From Takakia lepidozioides (Eukaryota > Streptophyta > Takakiopsida > Takakiales > Takakiaceae): a DNA stretch of 64,000 nt. Under the pieces are notes generated by a model. The model was not told the DNA's origin, ran no database searches, and worked only from the letters and a program-made list of their open reading frames with translations. This document shows, piece after piece, positions 1 through 11,878 of this stretch (position 1 is its first letter; the number at the start of each line of letters is the position of its first letter). The stretch spans positions 54,144,042-54,208,041 of the forward strand of contig CM060734.1 of NCBI GenBank assembly GCA_030704615.1, given 5' to 3'. The position numbers and the translations under genes are program-made.

Positions 1-427
1 ACATGCTTCATCCCCTAAGTGACTCCCTGTTCATTTGTGCATGATTGTGCGAGATACCATCCCGTGTAGGCCACGCGTCCAAGCACCTGCACTTTGCCAT
101 CGGTCACTGAGCTACACCATGTTCAACGGTGTTAATCTGATCAATACTCCCCTAGATTTCACTGCAGGCAGTCCTCACGACTCTGTATTCTACCAAGCTC
201 TGCCCACAGTGACGATTCACAGTTCGCCGTTGCTGTCGATGCTCGTGCTCATTACACCTTAGTGGTTAATTTCAATCATGCACCGATCCCCAAGGAGTGT
301 AAAAGGACCGAACTTTACACACACCTGATTAGAATATTTCTTCAGAAAATAATGCAATCCTGGTACATTTGATACATCCAACAACTCGTCATTGTCAGCC
401 TTTTTTCAATGTTGCAAATAGGACGCC
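1..427. other. No gene seen
   Basis: Short open frames occur on the plus strand, but none shows a recognisable domain, splice structure or composition shift. I see no tRNA, repeat or transposon end here. Confidence 0.4.
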
Positions 428-1016
428 TTGCCCACGTCTGGTAATTACGAAGTTATGACTGAAGCCAAGGAGGTTAAAGTTGAATCTCCTCTCCTAAAGC
501 GTAACCATCCTTACACAGAACTAGCCCATCGTGGGTTTCAAAAGGTTTCAATCGATGTGAAGGACAGCTACCATAGTAAGATATCAGATACTTTTGAAAA
601 TATGTACATGTACGAAACCCGTAGCAGTACCACCTTAAAAACTTCCAGTGAGTGGTATGTCAACGAACTGATTGCAGAAGGGCAGCACTATTGCTGGACG
701 GTCAAAACCCAAACAAATCCTCAAAGATGCTGCTATTGCCAAGAAAAGTACAATTCTTGTTTCCAAATCCCTCTAAATTCTGTCCATACTGTACAAGTCG
801 AATCCCGTTGATGCAGACATCATTTTCAGGATTGTTTATGCCTTCGGCAAAGAACCTTTCCAGTGGATTCCATTCACCTGCAAAATTCCAAACGCACCCG
901 TTACTGCACTACCTAATTCCCTCACCGAAGGTGGGAAGTACATATGGAGTTCATTCCCCTTTGATTACCAACAACGTTTATTGGTAAATGGAATAGAGAG
1001 TCAAGTTGATACATAA
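428..1016 (+). pseudogene. Unrecognised coding-like segment, frame broken
   Basis: One frame is open from about 428 to 811. A second frame, open from about 797 to the TAA at 1014-1016, reads like protein (it contains FRIVYAFGKEPFQWIPFTC). The two would join near 790-800 only through a frame change or an unseen short intron. I do not recognise the family. It lies downstream of the minus-strand QueC-like gene in tail-to-tail orientation. It may be a decayed gene or a chance pair of open frames. Confidence 0.22.
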
Positions 1017-1283
1017 ATCATGAAATGTTCACTCGGGAGTCTGCATCCTCAGAGTTCCATCTCCTGACATATTTATAATAATGAAGGAGGAATCCAGCTA
1101 AAATGCGTAAACGGCTTTTCCAACTGCAAGTACCTCAGACTTCGAACAACATGTCATAATCATGAGCAGGCAGGCATACCGAAGTGATAGAATCGAGTAT
1201 TTTACACCCAAAAATAGGCCACGTCCATGTTGAGTGCATAGCATCTTCCAGAGATGTCTTGGAGTGTGCACTTCCTTTATGAG

Positions 1284-2926
1284 TCACCTCTCATAAGATC
1301 CAGGGGGTTCCTTCACTAGCGCTGAAGCAAAAGCCAGTTGCCTTGATTTACACTGCTTCCACAACCAGTGCAAATCAAATTAGTGAAAGACTTTCATACT
1401 ATCTTGCTGACTTTAACCCATGTCCCAAAGAATGCAGAGAATACAATAATGTTTTGGTTTGTCAATGACTCGGCAATGTACCATTCAGTATGTACAGAAT
1501 GAATCGCTTTTGAAACATGTAAGTTCTGCGAAGACTAACAATGTCAGATATTCAACGTTTTCCTGAATAGGATAAGCTACTGCAGCAACATACTTCAGTC
1601 ATGGTTGATTAACGGAGTACCTGATGGCAACGGCCGCAATGGATGGGTCGGCCGACCATGCAGCTGTAAGTGTCAGCCAAAGGCACACCCAAGGACTTGC
1701 CCAAGCTGACCACCTCAGCCTTCGTCAAATGGCTGCAATCACAACAAATGAAGTTACTGATCACTGGCTGTTACAAGACCAACAATAGATTCATGCACCA
1801 TACATACATGATTGCGGAGCTACAGTATCTAAGCAAATTTGCAGAGAACAGCCGACCCTCGAAAGCTACCTCAAAGGAGTAAGTAGAGTCACAGGTGGCT
1901 GCAACGAGGCTGCTGTAGAGCGGAAACTATCCAGAAACGTTTGAGATGCACTGCAGAATGACAATCACTCAGGAACCACTTGTCATTATCCTGCAAAGTG
2001 AATAAAACTCAACGCAGTGGGAGGGGATGGTAAGGAAGGACAAACCGGGCATGGCCTTACCTTGAGTATGAGCCAAGGTCCTCTTTATTGAGCCCAAGGG
2101 CGACCACATTTGATCCTACCTTCAACAAAAGAATCATATCACAGACCATTTTCATGCCTTCAGAATCACAGTTGAGAATCATTTGAGAAAACTGCTTTCA
2201 GGTAATCGGAATTCAAGAAAGCCAGAACAAGTGCCAAGCCTAAGGCGACATTTGTGGACAGGTCTTTATACTGGCTCTAGGGAATTCTATAATCAACGTC
2301 AAAAAATTGCTGCATGGAGAGCTTCGACGTGTACGCCCCGACCTGAAATCACTTGTGGCAGTGGAAAAATAGCGTATTTTACAAGTGAGGAATGTAGAAA
2401 CCTGACTAGCATAACTCGCTGCCAGCCCTAGAATCACAAGATTTCTGTGTGGCAGTGGCACGAACGACTTGGCCCCCTGTTGCAAAGCCCTAAATTGTTC
2501 GCCCACCTGCAATCCTCAGACAGCTTCAGAACAAGTCCAATGTTCCTCGAATTCTTTCGTTTCTTTCATTACTGTGGTTTAGTACATGGTTAGAAAATAC
2601 TCAAATGAAGCAGGGGGAGCACATACCGTGGACATGTCGATGCGACTTAACTGTAACCCAAGTTTATGGCAGATCTTGTCGCTTGCCTGCTCCTCCATTG
2701 CTGCCCCCTTTTGACCATAATTGATGTACCTACGTTAGGAAAAATAATACAAATCGTCAATTGCAAGAAATAGGAAAGAAATGTCTGTGTTTAGGGTTTA
2801 GGGTTCAGGGCGCGATTGAGAGGCTTACAAAGGATGAAGGAGCGCAGAAGATGACCGCCAGTGATAAAGCAACGCAGCGCTCTCAATTCCACCACTCATC
2901 AGCACCACACTACTGGATCCGGCCAT
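1284..2926 (-). CDS. QueC-like 7-cyano-7-deazaguanine synthase, seven exons
   Basis: Exons on the minus strand: 2829-2926, 2627-2729, 2402-2506, 2061-2119, 1870-1950, 1621-1732 and 1284-1352. All six introns are GT-AG and phases match, giving 208 residues, close to the usual 220-230. QueC enzymes convert 7-carboxy-7-deazaguanine plus ammonia and ATP to preQ0, the precursor of queuosine. Visible features are the PP-loop at residues 8-16 (VLMSGGIES, with Glu where bacterial QueC has Asp), YINYGQKGAA in exon 2, VPLPHRNLVILGLAASYA in exon 3, ALGLNKEDLGSY in exon 4, TKAEVV in exon 6, and four zinc-ligand cysteines at 173, 181, 184 and 187. The last cysteine is brought in by exon 7 (CKSRQLAF). No transit peptide is evident. 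Family assignment is strong; the physiological product in this plant is inferred. Eukaryotes are generally held to salvage queuine rather than make it. Confidence 0.86.
2789..2812. repeat. Telomere-like motif in intron 1
   Basis: Two tandem TTTAGGG units and a degenerate third (TTCAGGG) lie within intron 1 of the QueC-like gene. On the gene's own strand this reads as AAACCCTAAACCC, the plant telo-box, which is often found near transcription starts of housekeeping genes. It could act as an intronic regulatory site or be a chance interstitial telomere repeat. Confidence 0.5.
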
Positions 2927-3325
2927 GGCTTCTCTCTTCCAGAACCGAAACACACCCCGGAGCTTCAACTTCACCACATCTTGAATCGAAATTCTGGTGA
3001 AAAACGCAATCACAAAGACCTGGATCATGCGATTCTCTGACTCAAGAAGCACAATCACCCTAAAAAATAATCCGAAACACAATTAAGCACTTACAGCATT
3101 GAATTAGTTAATATTCATTGAAACGTTTCATTGAGAGCGGCAATCACGCGAAACGGACCGGAAGAAAGGTAACTTACAAGAATGATATCGTTCTATGTAC
3201 TTATCAAAGCACTTTCCCTTGCCCATTTGAGTCGGGATTCCATTGGTCTGTATTAGCTGCGCGGCTCATGTTCGAAGAAGTAGTCCGAAGATCAAGGTTC
3301 ACTGAATTGTTGCAAAGATTTGGAA
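2927..3325. promoter_or_regulatory. Shared divergent promoter region
   Basis: The 399 bp between the start codons of the minus-strand QueC-like gene and the plus-strand P450 must carry both 5' leaders and probably both promoters. I see no clear TATA box on either strand. Its role is inferred from gene arrangement only. Confidence 0.45.
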
Positions 3326-5497
3326 ATGGAGTCAGGAGAGTCACATTCCGGAAGATGGTGGTGCCCACAAGGAGTTCCTGGCATCGCAAGCTCGGTTGGA
3401 GGAACCATTGGGGTGTTGTTGATTTCCACGCTCCTTGCTTATGTAGTGGTGGTACATGAGCGCCGGAAGAAGCTCCCCCCGGGTCCTTGGCCATGGCCCA
3501 TCTTCGGCAATCTGGGTGTCTTATCTGGTCTTCCGCACAGACGTTTGCAGAAGCTGGCTGCCAAGTATGGCGGCCTCATGTATCTCCAGCTGGGTATGCG
3601 CATTGCAGCTAGATTCCACTTCTTCATTTCCCGTATGGATGCACTTAATTGTATGTCGATTGGTAGCTTGAGATTTGACAGCTTAATCGCTGAATTTGCA
3701 GAGGATAGAATGCGTTGAAGATTCTTCTTGTGTGGATTAGACCGGGGTGGGCATCTTCAATTCTTCACTACAGTGTCGTGTGAACCCCCCATTAGGTCAA
3801 GTGCCCTGTCTCGTCGTGTGCACTGCCGCAGCAGCCAAGGATTTGTTCAAGACCCACGACGCGGTATTTTCAAACCGACCTAAGAGACTGGACCACAACA
3901 TCCTATCTGGGTCTAGTTACAAAAGCTTGACAAGCGCTCCTTATGGGCCGTACTGGCGCCAGGTTCGAAGAATCTGCAACACCGAGTTGTTCTCGCCTGC
4001 GCTTCATGCGTCTCATGAGAGCTTCAGGAAAGAGGAGATTCACACCATGATGAAGGTTCTTCTGGCGGCGTCGCAGACAGGAGATGCCATTGACCTCCAA
4101 AGCTGGTCGACTGGGGTGACTGCCAACAACACGACGAGGATGCTCGTCAACAAGAGGTAACGATTCCATTTGCAAATCTCTGGAACATCACGAATCTCTA
4201 ACTGCAGTGGTGTAAGTTTTTTCAATAATGTAGATGAAGCTCTCATTGTGTTCGAATACTAATTGAGGTTTTTTGATATGTAAACTGATAACTCATCAAC
4301 ATTGTTGAACTTCGGAACAGAATCATGGTAACCATTGAATTCAATGTGTCTTCTTCGTGCAACAGGTACTTTGGTACTGACATTTCGGATCAGCAAGAAC
4401 AGAAAGACTTCGAGGAGCTGCTCGATCACCTGTTTGCTGCAGCTGGGGGCTTCTTCATCAGCGACTTCATCCCATACTTGGCATTCGTCGAAAAGTTGCG
4501 GGGTATCATAGCCAAGCTTGAAGCAATTCGAGCATTTCTAAGAAGAGTCATAGGCAAGATTTTCGAGGTGGAGAAGCACAAGCAACGGACAGTGGAAAGA
4601 GGGCAGGATGTGAACTATGTGCCAGACTTTGTGGATGTCTTGCTGAAGACCCCGCTCGATGACGGAGAGCAGTTCACCGATGGAGAGATCATATCCATAC
4701 TTTCGGTACAAAGTTTTGCATTGTACTCAAGCTCTCCTACTCCTTTACAGCTTGTAAAGGAATCTAATCCATAGCATCAGATTTATGACAAAGATTCTGC
4801 CCATACTGCAAGATTTAAAACTTAAAATCTTATCCCTGCGAATCTGTTCTCGGTGTCATTGCAGAGCATGATATCTGCTGGAACGGAAACCAGTGCAAAT
4901 ACGGTGGTGTGGGCGATGTCGGAGCTCATGGTAAACCCGGATATCAGGAAGCAAACCCAGGAGGAGCTGGATGCGGTGGTTGGAACCGGACATCTTGTGC
5001 AAGAATCGGATATCCCAAACTTGCCGTTCCTTCGTGCCATCGTCAAGGAGACATTTCGTTTGCATCCTGCTATACCCCTATCGCTTCCTCGTTGCTCGAA
5101 CCAACCATGTGTAGTTGCAGGGTGCCAGTTTCCAGAAAACACGAGACTGATATTAAATATATTTGCTATTCACCGTGATCCAAGCATGTATGAGAATCCT
5201 GATAGTTTTCAGCCGACCAGGTTCCTGGAGCATCCGGAGGTGGATCATCTGTCGGGCCAGAATTACTATCAGCTAATTCCGTTTGGTGTTGGGCGACGAA
5301 TGTGCCCCGCTTACAATCTCGGCAACACCATGGTAATGCTGATGGTGGCCAATCTTCTCCACAGCTTTGACTGGAGCCTGCCTTCGGGAGTAAGCGCCGA
5401 GAACCTCGACATGGCTGAGGTTTACAAACTCGTATATTTTAAGAAGGAGCCCTTGTCTTTGATCGCCAAACCCAGGAGCCCAGCCTATCTGTACTAA
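3326..5497 (+). CDS. Cytochrome P450 (CYP71 clan), four exons
   Basis: Exons 3326-3593, 3796-4156, 4366-4705 and 4865-5497 join in phase to 533 residues, a normal microsomal P450 length. The protein is a haem mono-oxygenase anchored in the ER. There is an N-terminal membrane segment around residues 26-43, a basic stretch HERRKK, the proline hinge PPGPWPWPIFGN (51-62), the C-helix WRQVRR (143-148), the I-helix AGTETS (328-333), the K-helix ExxR in KETFRLHP (Glu385, Arg388), PTRF (440-443) and the haem loop PFGVGRRMCPA with Cys470. The final Gly of the usual FxxGxRxCxG is Ala. The ATG at 3326 is the first in frame and gives a complete anchor. The substrate cannot be read from sequence; overall form is that of plant A-type P450s. 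It is divergent from the QueC-like gene. Confidence 0.92.
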
Positions 5498-6465
5498 TCT
5501 GTATTATTAGTTTGTCAAATTTGCAACGCCTTTGAAGGAAAAATGGATCTCTGTCGACTCTACATGAACAAGGTGGATCATTGAATTGAACTGGCCTTTC
5601 TGCATATACGGAATGTTCTGCCATGGTTCAGGCTAGAATCTTGTAACAAATTATGTAACTCCGTACTCGTGAGCAATTCGCATATTTGTCCTCTAATAGC
5701 CGCAAGTGCAGCATGACCTTGTCTGTGTTATCCTTCAAGCTTCCAAATGCCAATCAATTTAAAAAAAAGGTGAGTTTCATTCTCACCTGGACAAGGGTCC
5801 CCATTCTTTTTCAGGCCTTTCCAACGAACTCCAGATCGAAGATGAGCACTGAGTTGCGCGGGAATAAGACACGAACCTGTTGATCAATAGAATGGAGATT
5901 TGACCTTCAATAACATGCATTGAATAACAGTTATTTTTGTGTTTAGGTGCAATAGAATCCCTGCTCCTTGAAACTAGTAAGGCAGAGTGTCAGATAGGTA
6001 CAGGTACACAAATTAAGATTGCAGTCTTCTTCGATCACTGAGAGATGAATCAGATTGAAACACTGCATAAGGTTATGAGTAGAGTAGTTAAAAGTATAAA
6101 TTAAGAACCCCAAAGGTTTTGTGACATACAGCCAACTCATCTCAAAACCCAAGGGGGCTCCCAACTCTTGGCCTACTTGGGAAACCATTCAAGGTCATCT
6201 TCTCCTAATCTGTTTGGTGAAATTTGAAAACACTATGCAACTACCAATCAACTGACTTAGGCTTTCTGACATGTAGAAGTTCAAAAAGAATTATTAACAC
6301 AATTACAATTACACTCAATGGAGTGTTATATCACTTAACTGGAAACTGGCAGTGTTAGCCAAATTGTGGACAGCACATTTTAGGTCGACACATTTAAGAG
6401 CCGCTTGTTAGTTCCATCTTCGGTTAAGACCAAAACAGATGAATGAGGAAATGTAAATCACTTAC
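5498..6465. other. Spacer, no gene seen
   Basis: AT-rich sequence between the P450 stop codon and the truncated phytoene desaturase fragment. I looked here on the minus strand for the next desaturase exon (the GAYPN region) and did not find it. Confidence 0.5.
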
Positions 6466-7536
<1,071 letters not shown>

Positions 7537-7576
7537 ACTCGCTTATTGGGGAGGCACATCTCTCTATAACAGGTAG

Positions 7577-8095
7577 AGCCCTAACTGCCAATCAAATCCT
7601 ATCTGCTGGAATATGGTACTACTGGCGCCCCAAATCATCCCAAATTCGAGAGGTTAGAACGCTCATTAGCAACTTCATCTGGGGAGCAAGAGAACTCTGC
7701 AGAGAAGAAAAGGCCGTAGGTGGCAAGGAATCAAATCTGCCGTCCAAAAAAAAAGGGGGGACTAGGGATCATAGATCATAGATCCTGAAACCCAAATTTC
7801 GGCACGGCTGGCCAAATGGATCCCCAGGTTTCTGGCCAAGAGGGGGGCCTATGGAAATTCCTGGTGTATGACAATATCACTCTTTCTTCTCCATTGAAAC
7901 TCTCCACTTGGGCTCCCTCCCTCCGAAGGATCACACATGGATTCAAACACAAATCTGTCGGTTGCACTCTATGGTCCAACATTTGGCAAGCTTGGGGCAA
8001 GTTCTGGCAGTTTCTAATTGAGAGAGAGAGAAGACTCCAGCTGAAGCCGGCGAACCAAAAGCCACTTCGCCTTGCGGCTACTAATTTCTAATTCA
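7577..8095 (+). mobile_element. LINE reverse transcriptase C-terminal relic
   Basis: In shifting frames the plus strand reads NQILSAGIWYYWRPKSSQIR, then LISNFIWGARE, then KKGG, IIDPETQISARLAKWIPRF. This resembles the region after the catalytic domain of plant L1-type reverse transcriptases (NFLWG...W..V..PK..GGLGI). Several stops and frame changes make it a relic. It abuts the upstream end of the phytoene desaturase fragment, and may have contributed to its truncation. Confidence 0.55.
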
Positions 8096-9694
8096 GAAAC
8101 CTACCACATCTTACTATGAGATTCTTCGTCAACTCCTGTTTCTGAACACCAACAAACCAACATCCATATGGGTGAACGATGGCTTCAAATTCCGGATACC
8201 TTGGCTCTCTGTGTTGGTTTTGCCAGTGGGTATCAGGAGATCATTCATTCCTTACCTCCTTTGTGGATTGCAACTCTTCGATCCTGTCCATTAGTCCCCT
8301 CCCTCCCACTCTGGGCGCTTGTTATCTTTGTTATCTTCCACGACCGTCCTTTTTTTCTTTTTGTTGTTGACTCTTCCCCTTCCCACCACTCTGTCTTCAC
8401 CTTCAGTATAGACACTATCTCTTTGTCTGTCACCCTCCTCTCCACCACCCCTCTTAATATTCCATCCAATCCACTCACCCCCGTGTGAATATGTGGGTGG
8501 TCTTTACCAGGCAAACCTCTGGACCCAAAACAAGATCTCCTAAGGCCACTGATGCATTGGCTTGCAAATAATACCTTTGGCTGGACCTTGGGTCGTCCGC
8601 CGGCTAAGCTGGAAATAGACCCTATGGAATGGTCCTAGAAATTTGCTAGGTTGCCTGAGCCTTTCTTTAGCTACACCACAAGAAAAAATTACAAGGTTCT
8701 TTCCAACTTTCATTGCCTGAAGAGCAAATGGGAAGCCAGATGGGAGCTCTATTATCGCGGCCCTTTGCCTTGAGGGCGGGGGGTCGGGACACAAGTGGGG
8801 CTGCCCCTGTGGTGGGGGCAGTGGCAGCGAATAGGAAAGGGGGCTGAAGCACCTTTGAGTGCTGAAGGCACTCAAAGAGGCGGAGGCGCTCACTAGGTGG
8901 AGCCCTACAAACCGGGTTGCGGTGGTGGGGGCTCAACGAAGGGTGGTGGTAGTGTAGGGAGTCATAATGGGGGTGACAACACTCACCATGAGGCTGAGGC
9001 CTTGTGGTGGGAGTCGTAGGACTCACCACGGTCCATTGGGGCCGTGGTGGGTGGGCCAAGATCGACTCACCGCAACTCACCACAAAAGGTTGAAGGTCTT
9101 CGTGGTGGTTCACCATAAGAAGACTGTTGGACGCCTATAGAAGTATATATAGGGATTAGTAACCCCGAGAACGGTGCAAGTTCATTGGTGACCAAATGCT
9201 AGTGAGTAAGCGTACGAGCCAGAAAGCGACCAAGATGTGGGGAGCTATTCCGGATTGCCATCTACCAAAGGGAATTTCCACTAGGTCCAAAGTGGTGGAG
9301 GGTCTTTTGGAAACACAAGGGGGACCGTTATGCCCCGGTGAGCAGCCGAAGCTCCGAATTGGCCTAACGGCCAGTTTGGGAGTTAGGCGCGCGCATCAAA
9401 ACGAGTAACTATGACTTGAAGAGGAGTTCACCGAAGTGAGGTGTGCGAAATCTATTTCAAAATGAGAATTGGTCAGTCATATGAAGCTTCGTATGGATCA
9501 AATCGCGCCTTGCAAAGATAGTTGCGTTTCTTTGGCAGGTGGTCAATAGAGTGCTTAGTTCTAGGCAGCTCTCTTCTGTAACTGTTGTGCAGCAGGTATT
9601 ATGGAATCATTGGAGCATTGCCTTCTTTTTTGTCAAGCAATGTTTGGCCTCTGAGCGTGGGCTCACGCCACGTCAGCCCCGCGTGAACGTGCGC
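8096..9694. other. Unclassified repeat debris
   Basis: No gene found. 8290-8480 is pyrimidine-rich. 8760-9110 is a GC-rich stretch with many GGTGG/CCACC motifs that opens long but low-complexity frames. 9140-9400 (a TATATATAGGG run, then GTGACC-rich sequence) looks like the edge of an LTR element but I could not define its ends. Confidence 0.35.
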
Positions 9695-9895
9695 TCATCG
9701 CTCATGCCGTAACGTCGCTCCCAGGCTTGCACATGCACTGCAAACGCATAAAAACGTTATTTGGTCAGGGTTCACCTGTTCCCCCATCATTTGCTCATAG
9801 GTCTCTGAAGCCTCTATCCCATGCCCCTGCTGTGCAGACCCTGCAAGCATCGCATTCCACGACTCCATATTTCGTTCAGTCATAATGTTGAACAC
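9695..9895 (-). pseudogene. PPR protein fragment
   Basis: The minus strand encodes about 1.5 pentatricopeptide repeats: FNIMTERNMESWNAMLAGSA, then GHGIEASETYEQM and VNPDQITFLCVCSACASLGA. PPR proteins bind organellar RNA and in plants often direct editing. The frame is only 66 codons and no flanking repeats continue it, so this is a fragment. It lies just outside the gypsy element and is probably part of the same degraded OSB/PPR repeat that continues at 14.86 kb. Confidence 0.65.
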
Positions 9896-10017
9896 TCATT
9901 TTGCATACTTTCCTGTTGTCACATTAGCAGTATCCTGTGTCGCACACCTAAGCATCGTGCCACAACATACATCGCTGTCCACCATACATTCTAAGCACAC
10001 AATCTTAGAAAGCTATG

Positions 10018-10350
10018 CCACAATGATAATGAAAGTGAACACAATGGAAACACTCCACTCATGAATCCACTCAATCACATAAACTAAGTCAAGCCAAGGG
10101 CACCCTTGCTAAGGGAATCCACCCTACAAAGCCCTCATCACACTCCCTCTCAATACCTAGAGCTATGGGAGAGAGGCTCATGGAGGCTCAGCTATAAGAA
10201 GATGAGCCCTCCTCAACACTCACAAGGGGAAAATCCATCCCCACGTCCCAAGTGAGGTTTGATACCTCACTTGGCATGTGAGACCAAATGAAGTCCAAAC
10301 ACACAAAATACAAATATAAATATCCAAAATGTCTTAGTTAACTAGAAGGA
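10018..10350 (-). repeat. Partial 3' LTR with an inverted segment
   Basis: 10196-10350 matches 14654-14808 in the same orientation at high identity. The adjoining 10018-10195 matches 14478-14650 only as reverse complement. So one segment is flipped relative to the other LTR, and the remaining LTR body seen at 13.4-14.4 kb is absent. Confidence 0.78.
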
Positions 10351-10387
10351 GGCAGGGAGATTCGCACTTGGCAGACAAATCTGGTTC

Positions 10388-11298
10388 TCAGCCGAAGAGA
10401 AGAAAATAAAGCGATAAGGAGGCAAGTGATGCTTGTTTGCTGAACCTGTAGCCCATAGCCAACCAAAGTAGCTGAAGGTCCCAATCTCCCAGGTGTTCCT
10501 TTTGCAAACCGTACTTATGCAAACCCCTCTTGACGGTCTGAACAACTCTCTCCACCAAGCCATCAGCCTCGAGATGATCCCAAGAAGTAGTGCGGTGATC
10601 TATCAAGGCTTGCTCACACAAAGCCTGAAACTTCCCCAAGAACTCTCTCCCCTGGTCCGTGAGTACCTCGGCTGAGCACCAAATTGGCTAATCACTCAAT
10701 CTAAAAATGTATACACAACCCCCTCACTTACCTTGACAGGCAAAGACACTAGCTCAATCCATTTCGAGAAGTGTTCCACCATCATCAACACATACTTGTT
10801 GTGGCGCATCATCAATGGCAATGGTACCGCGAAGTCAAGACTCCATCGATATCCCAATCTCATGATGGGTAAAGGATGCAATTGTGGAGTAGGTGCATTA
10901 AAAGAAGCACACACCCTATCACACACCATGCACCTTGCCCCTAACTGTTGCACATCTGTGTGCATGCCCCGCCACCAATACTGCCATTGTAGCAAACTAT
11001 GAGTGCGTCGCACCCCAAAATGTCCCAACTCCTTATGGGCATGGCGTACCAATCGCGCTCGTTGTGTTGGATGAGGCACAATTCTCACTTGTCCATCCTC
11101 CTATACTCGGAGCAGGTGAGTCCCCTCCCACTTGAACCTCTTGGCCCGTTGTAGGATCCGATCTCTCTCCTTAGCAGTCACACTGGCTACTGTCTCTCCG
11201 GTACGAAGGTAGGCCAACAGTGCTGCATCTTCATGTATATCTTTAGCACCACCAAGCTCATCATTGATCTCTGGATCGTCATTGATCTCTATGACCAA
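10388..11298 (-). pseudogene. Gypsy integrase
   Basis: The minus strand carries, in order, a linker (DAALLAYLRTGETVASVTAK), an H2C2 zinc-binding region (HKELGHFG ... CMVC, 10900-11030) and the catalytic core. All three acidic positions can still be read: Asp in WSLDFA, Asp in LTDQGREF (about 10650) and Glu in ADGLVERVV. The core is split by a frame change near 10640-10700, so no full-length protein is possible. Confidence 0.8.
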
Positions 11299-11492
11299 TC
11301 ACATGGGATAGACCAGCTTGAGCTCCCATTGCTAGAATGCACAAAAAAACAGATACATACGATCCTGGCACCATCTCCTCATCCGTCTCACCATGCCACC
11401 GAGCTCCAGTATCATCATGTTTGCTCATGCATGGATTACGACTCAACCCATCTGCATCCCGATTGACTACACCGGCTCGATGCACCCCCTGG

Positions 11493-11759
11493 ATTGGAGC
11501 AATGTTCACACAGGTGGATGACGAGGTAAGAGAGTTCGTAGTGGCATATGCTAGCAGCTCGAACAATGATGTCGAGGCGAAGTATAGCTTATATGAAGGG
11601 GAGTGTTTAGCTGCGGTATGGACAGTGACACATTTCAGATGCTACCTCAATGACAATCTCTTCACCTTTGTCATGGATCACCAACCATTGAAGTGGTTGA
11701 TGGAGTCAGACAAGCTTACAGAAAAGCTTGCACGATGGGCATTTATGCTTCAAGAGTAT
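11493..11759 (+). pseudogene. Gypsy RNase H segment, inverted in place
   Basis: The plus strand encodes IGAMFTQVDDE, FVVAYASSSNN, YEGECLAAVWTVTHFRCYL and DHQPLKWLMESDKL, the RNase H of a Ty3/gypsy polyprotein. The RT before it (ending QLHTD at about 11775, minus) and the sequence after it (HRAGVVNRDADGLSRNP at about 11470, minus) run the other way. The segment therefore lies in its normal place but flipped. Confidence 0.85.
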
Positions 11760-11878
11760 CCCAGCATACTCTAATCTGTATGTAGCTGGAAAGGCCACCC
11801 CCGAATAGGCCGCCTCAGAATAGGTGCAGAAGTCAATCGAGCCTTGAGTTCCTCAAAGACTTCCTCCTGCTCCTCCTC

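Noticed and set aside
8667-9116. 149-codon minus-strand frame
   Set aside because: Low-complexity His/Pro-rich product of GGTGG repeats, with no domain.
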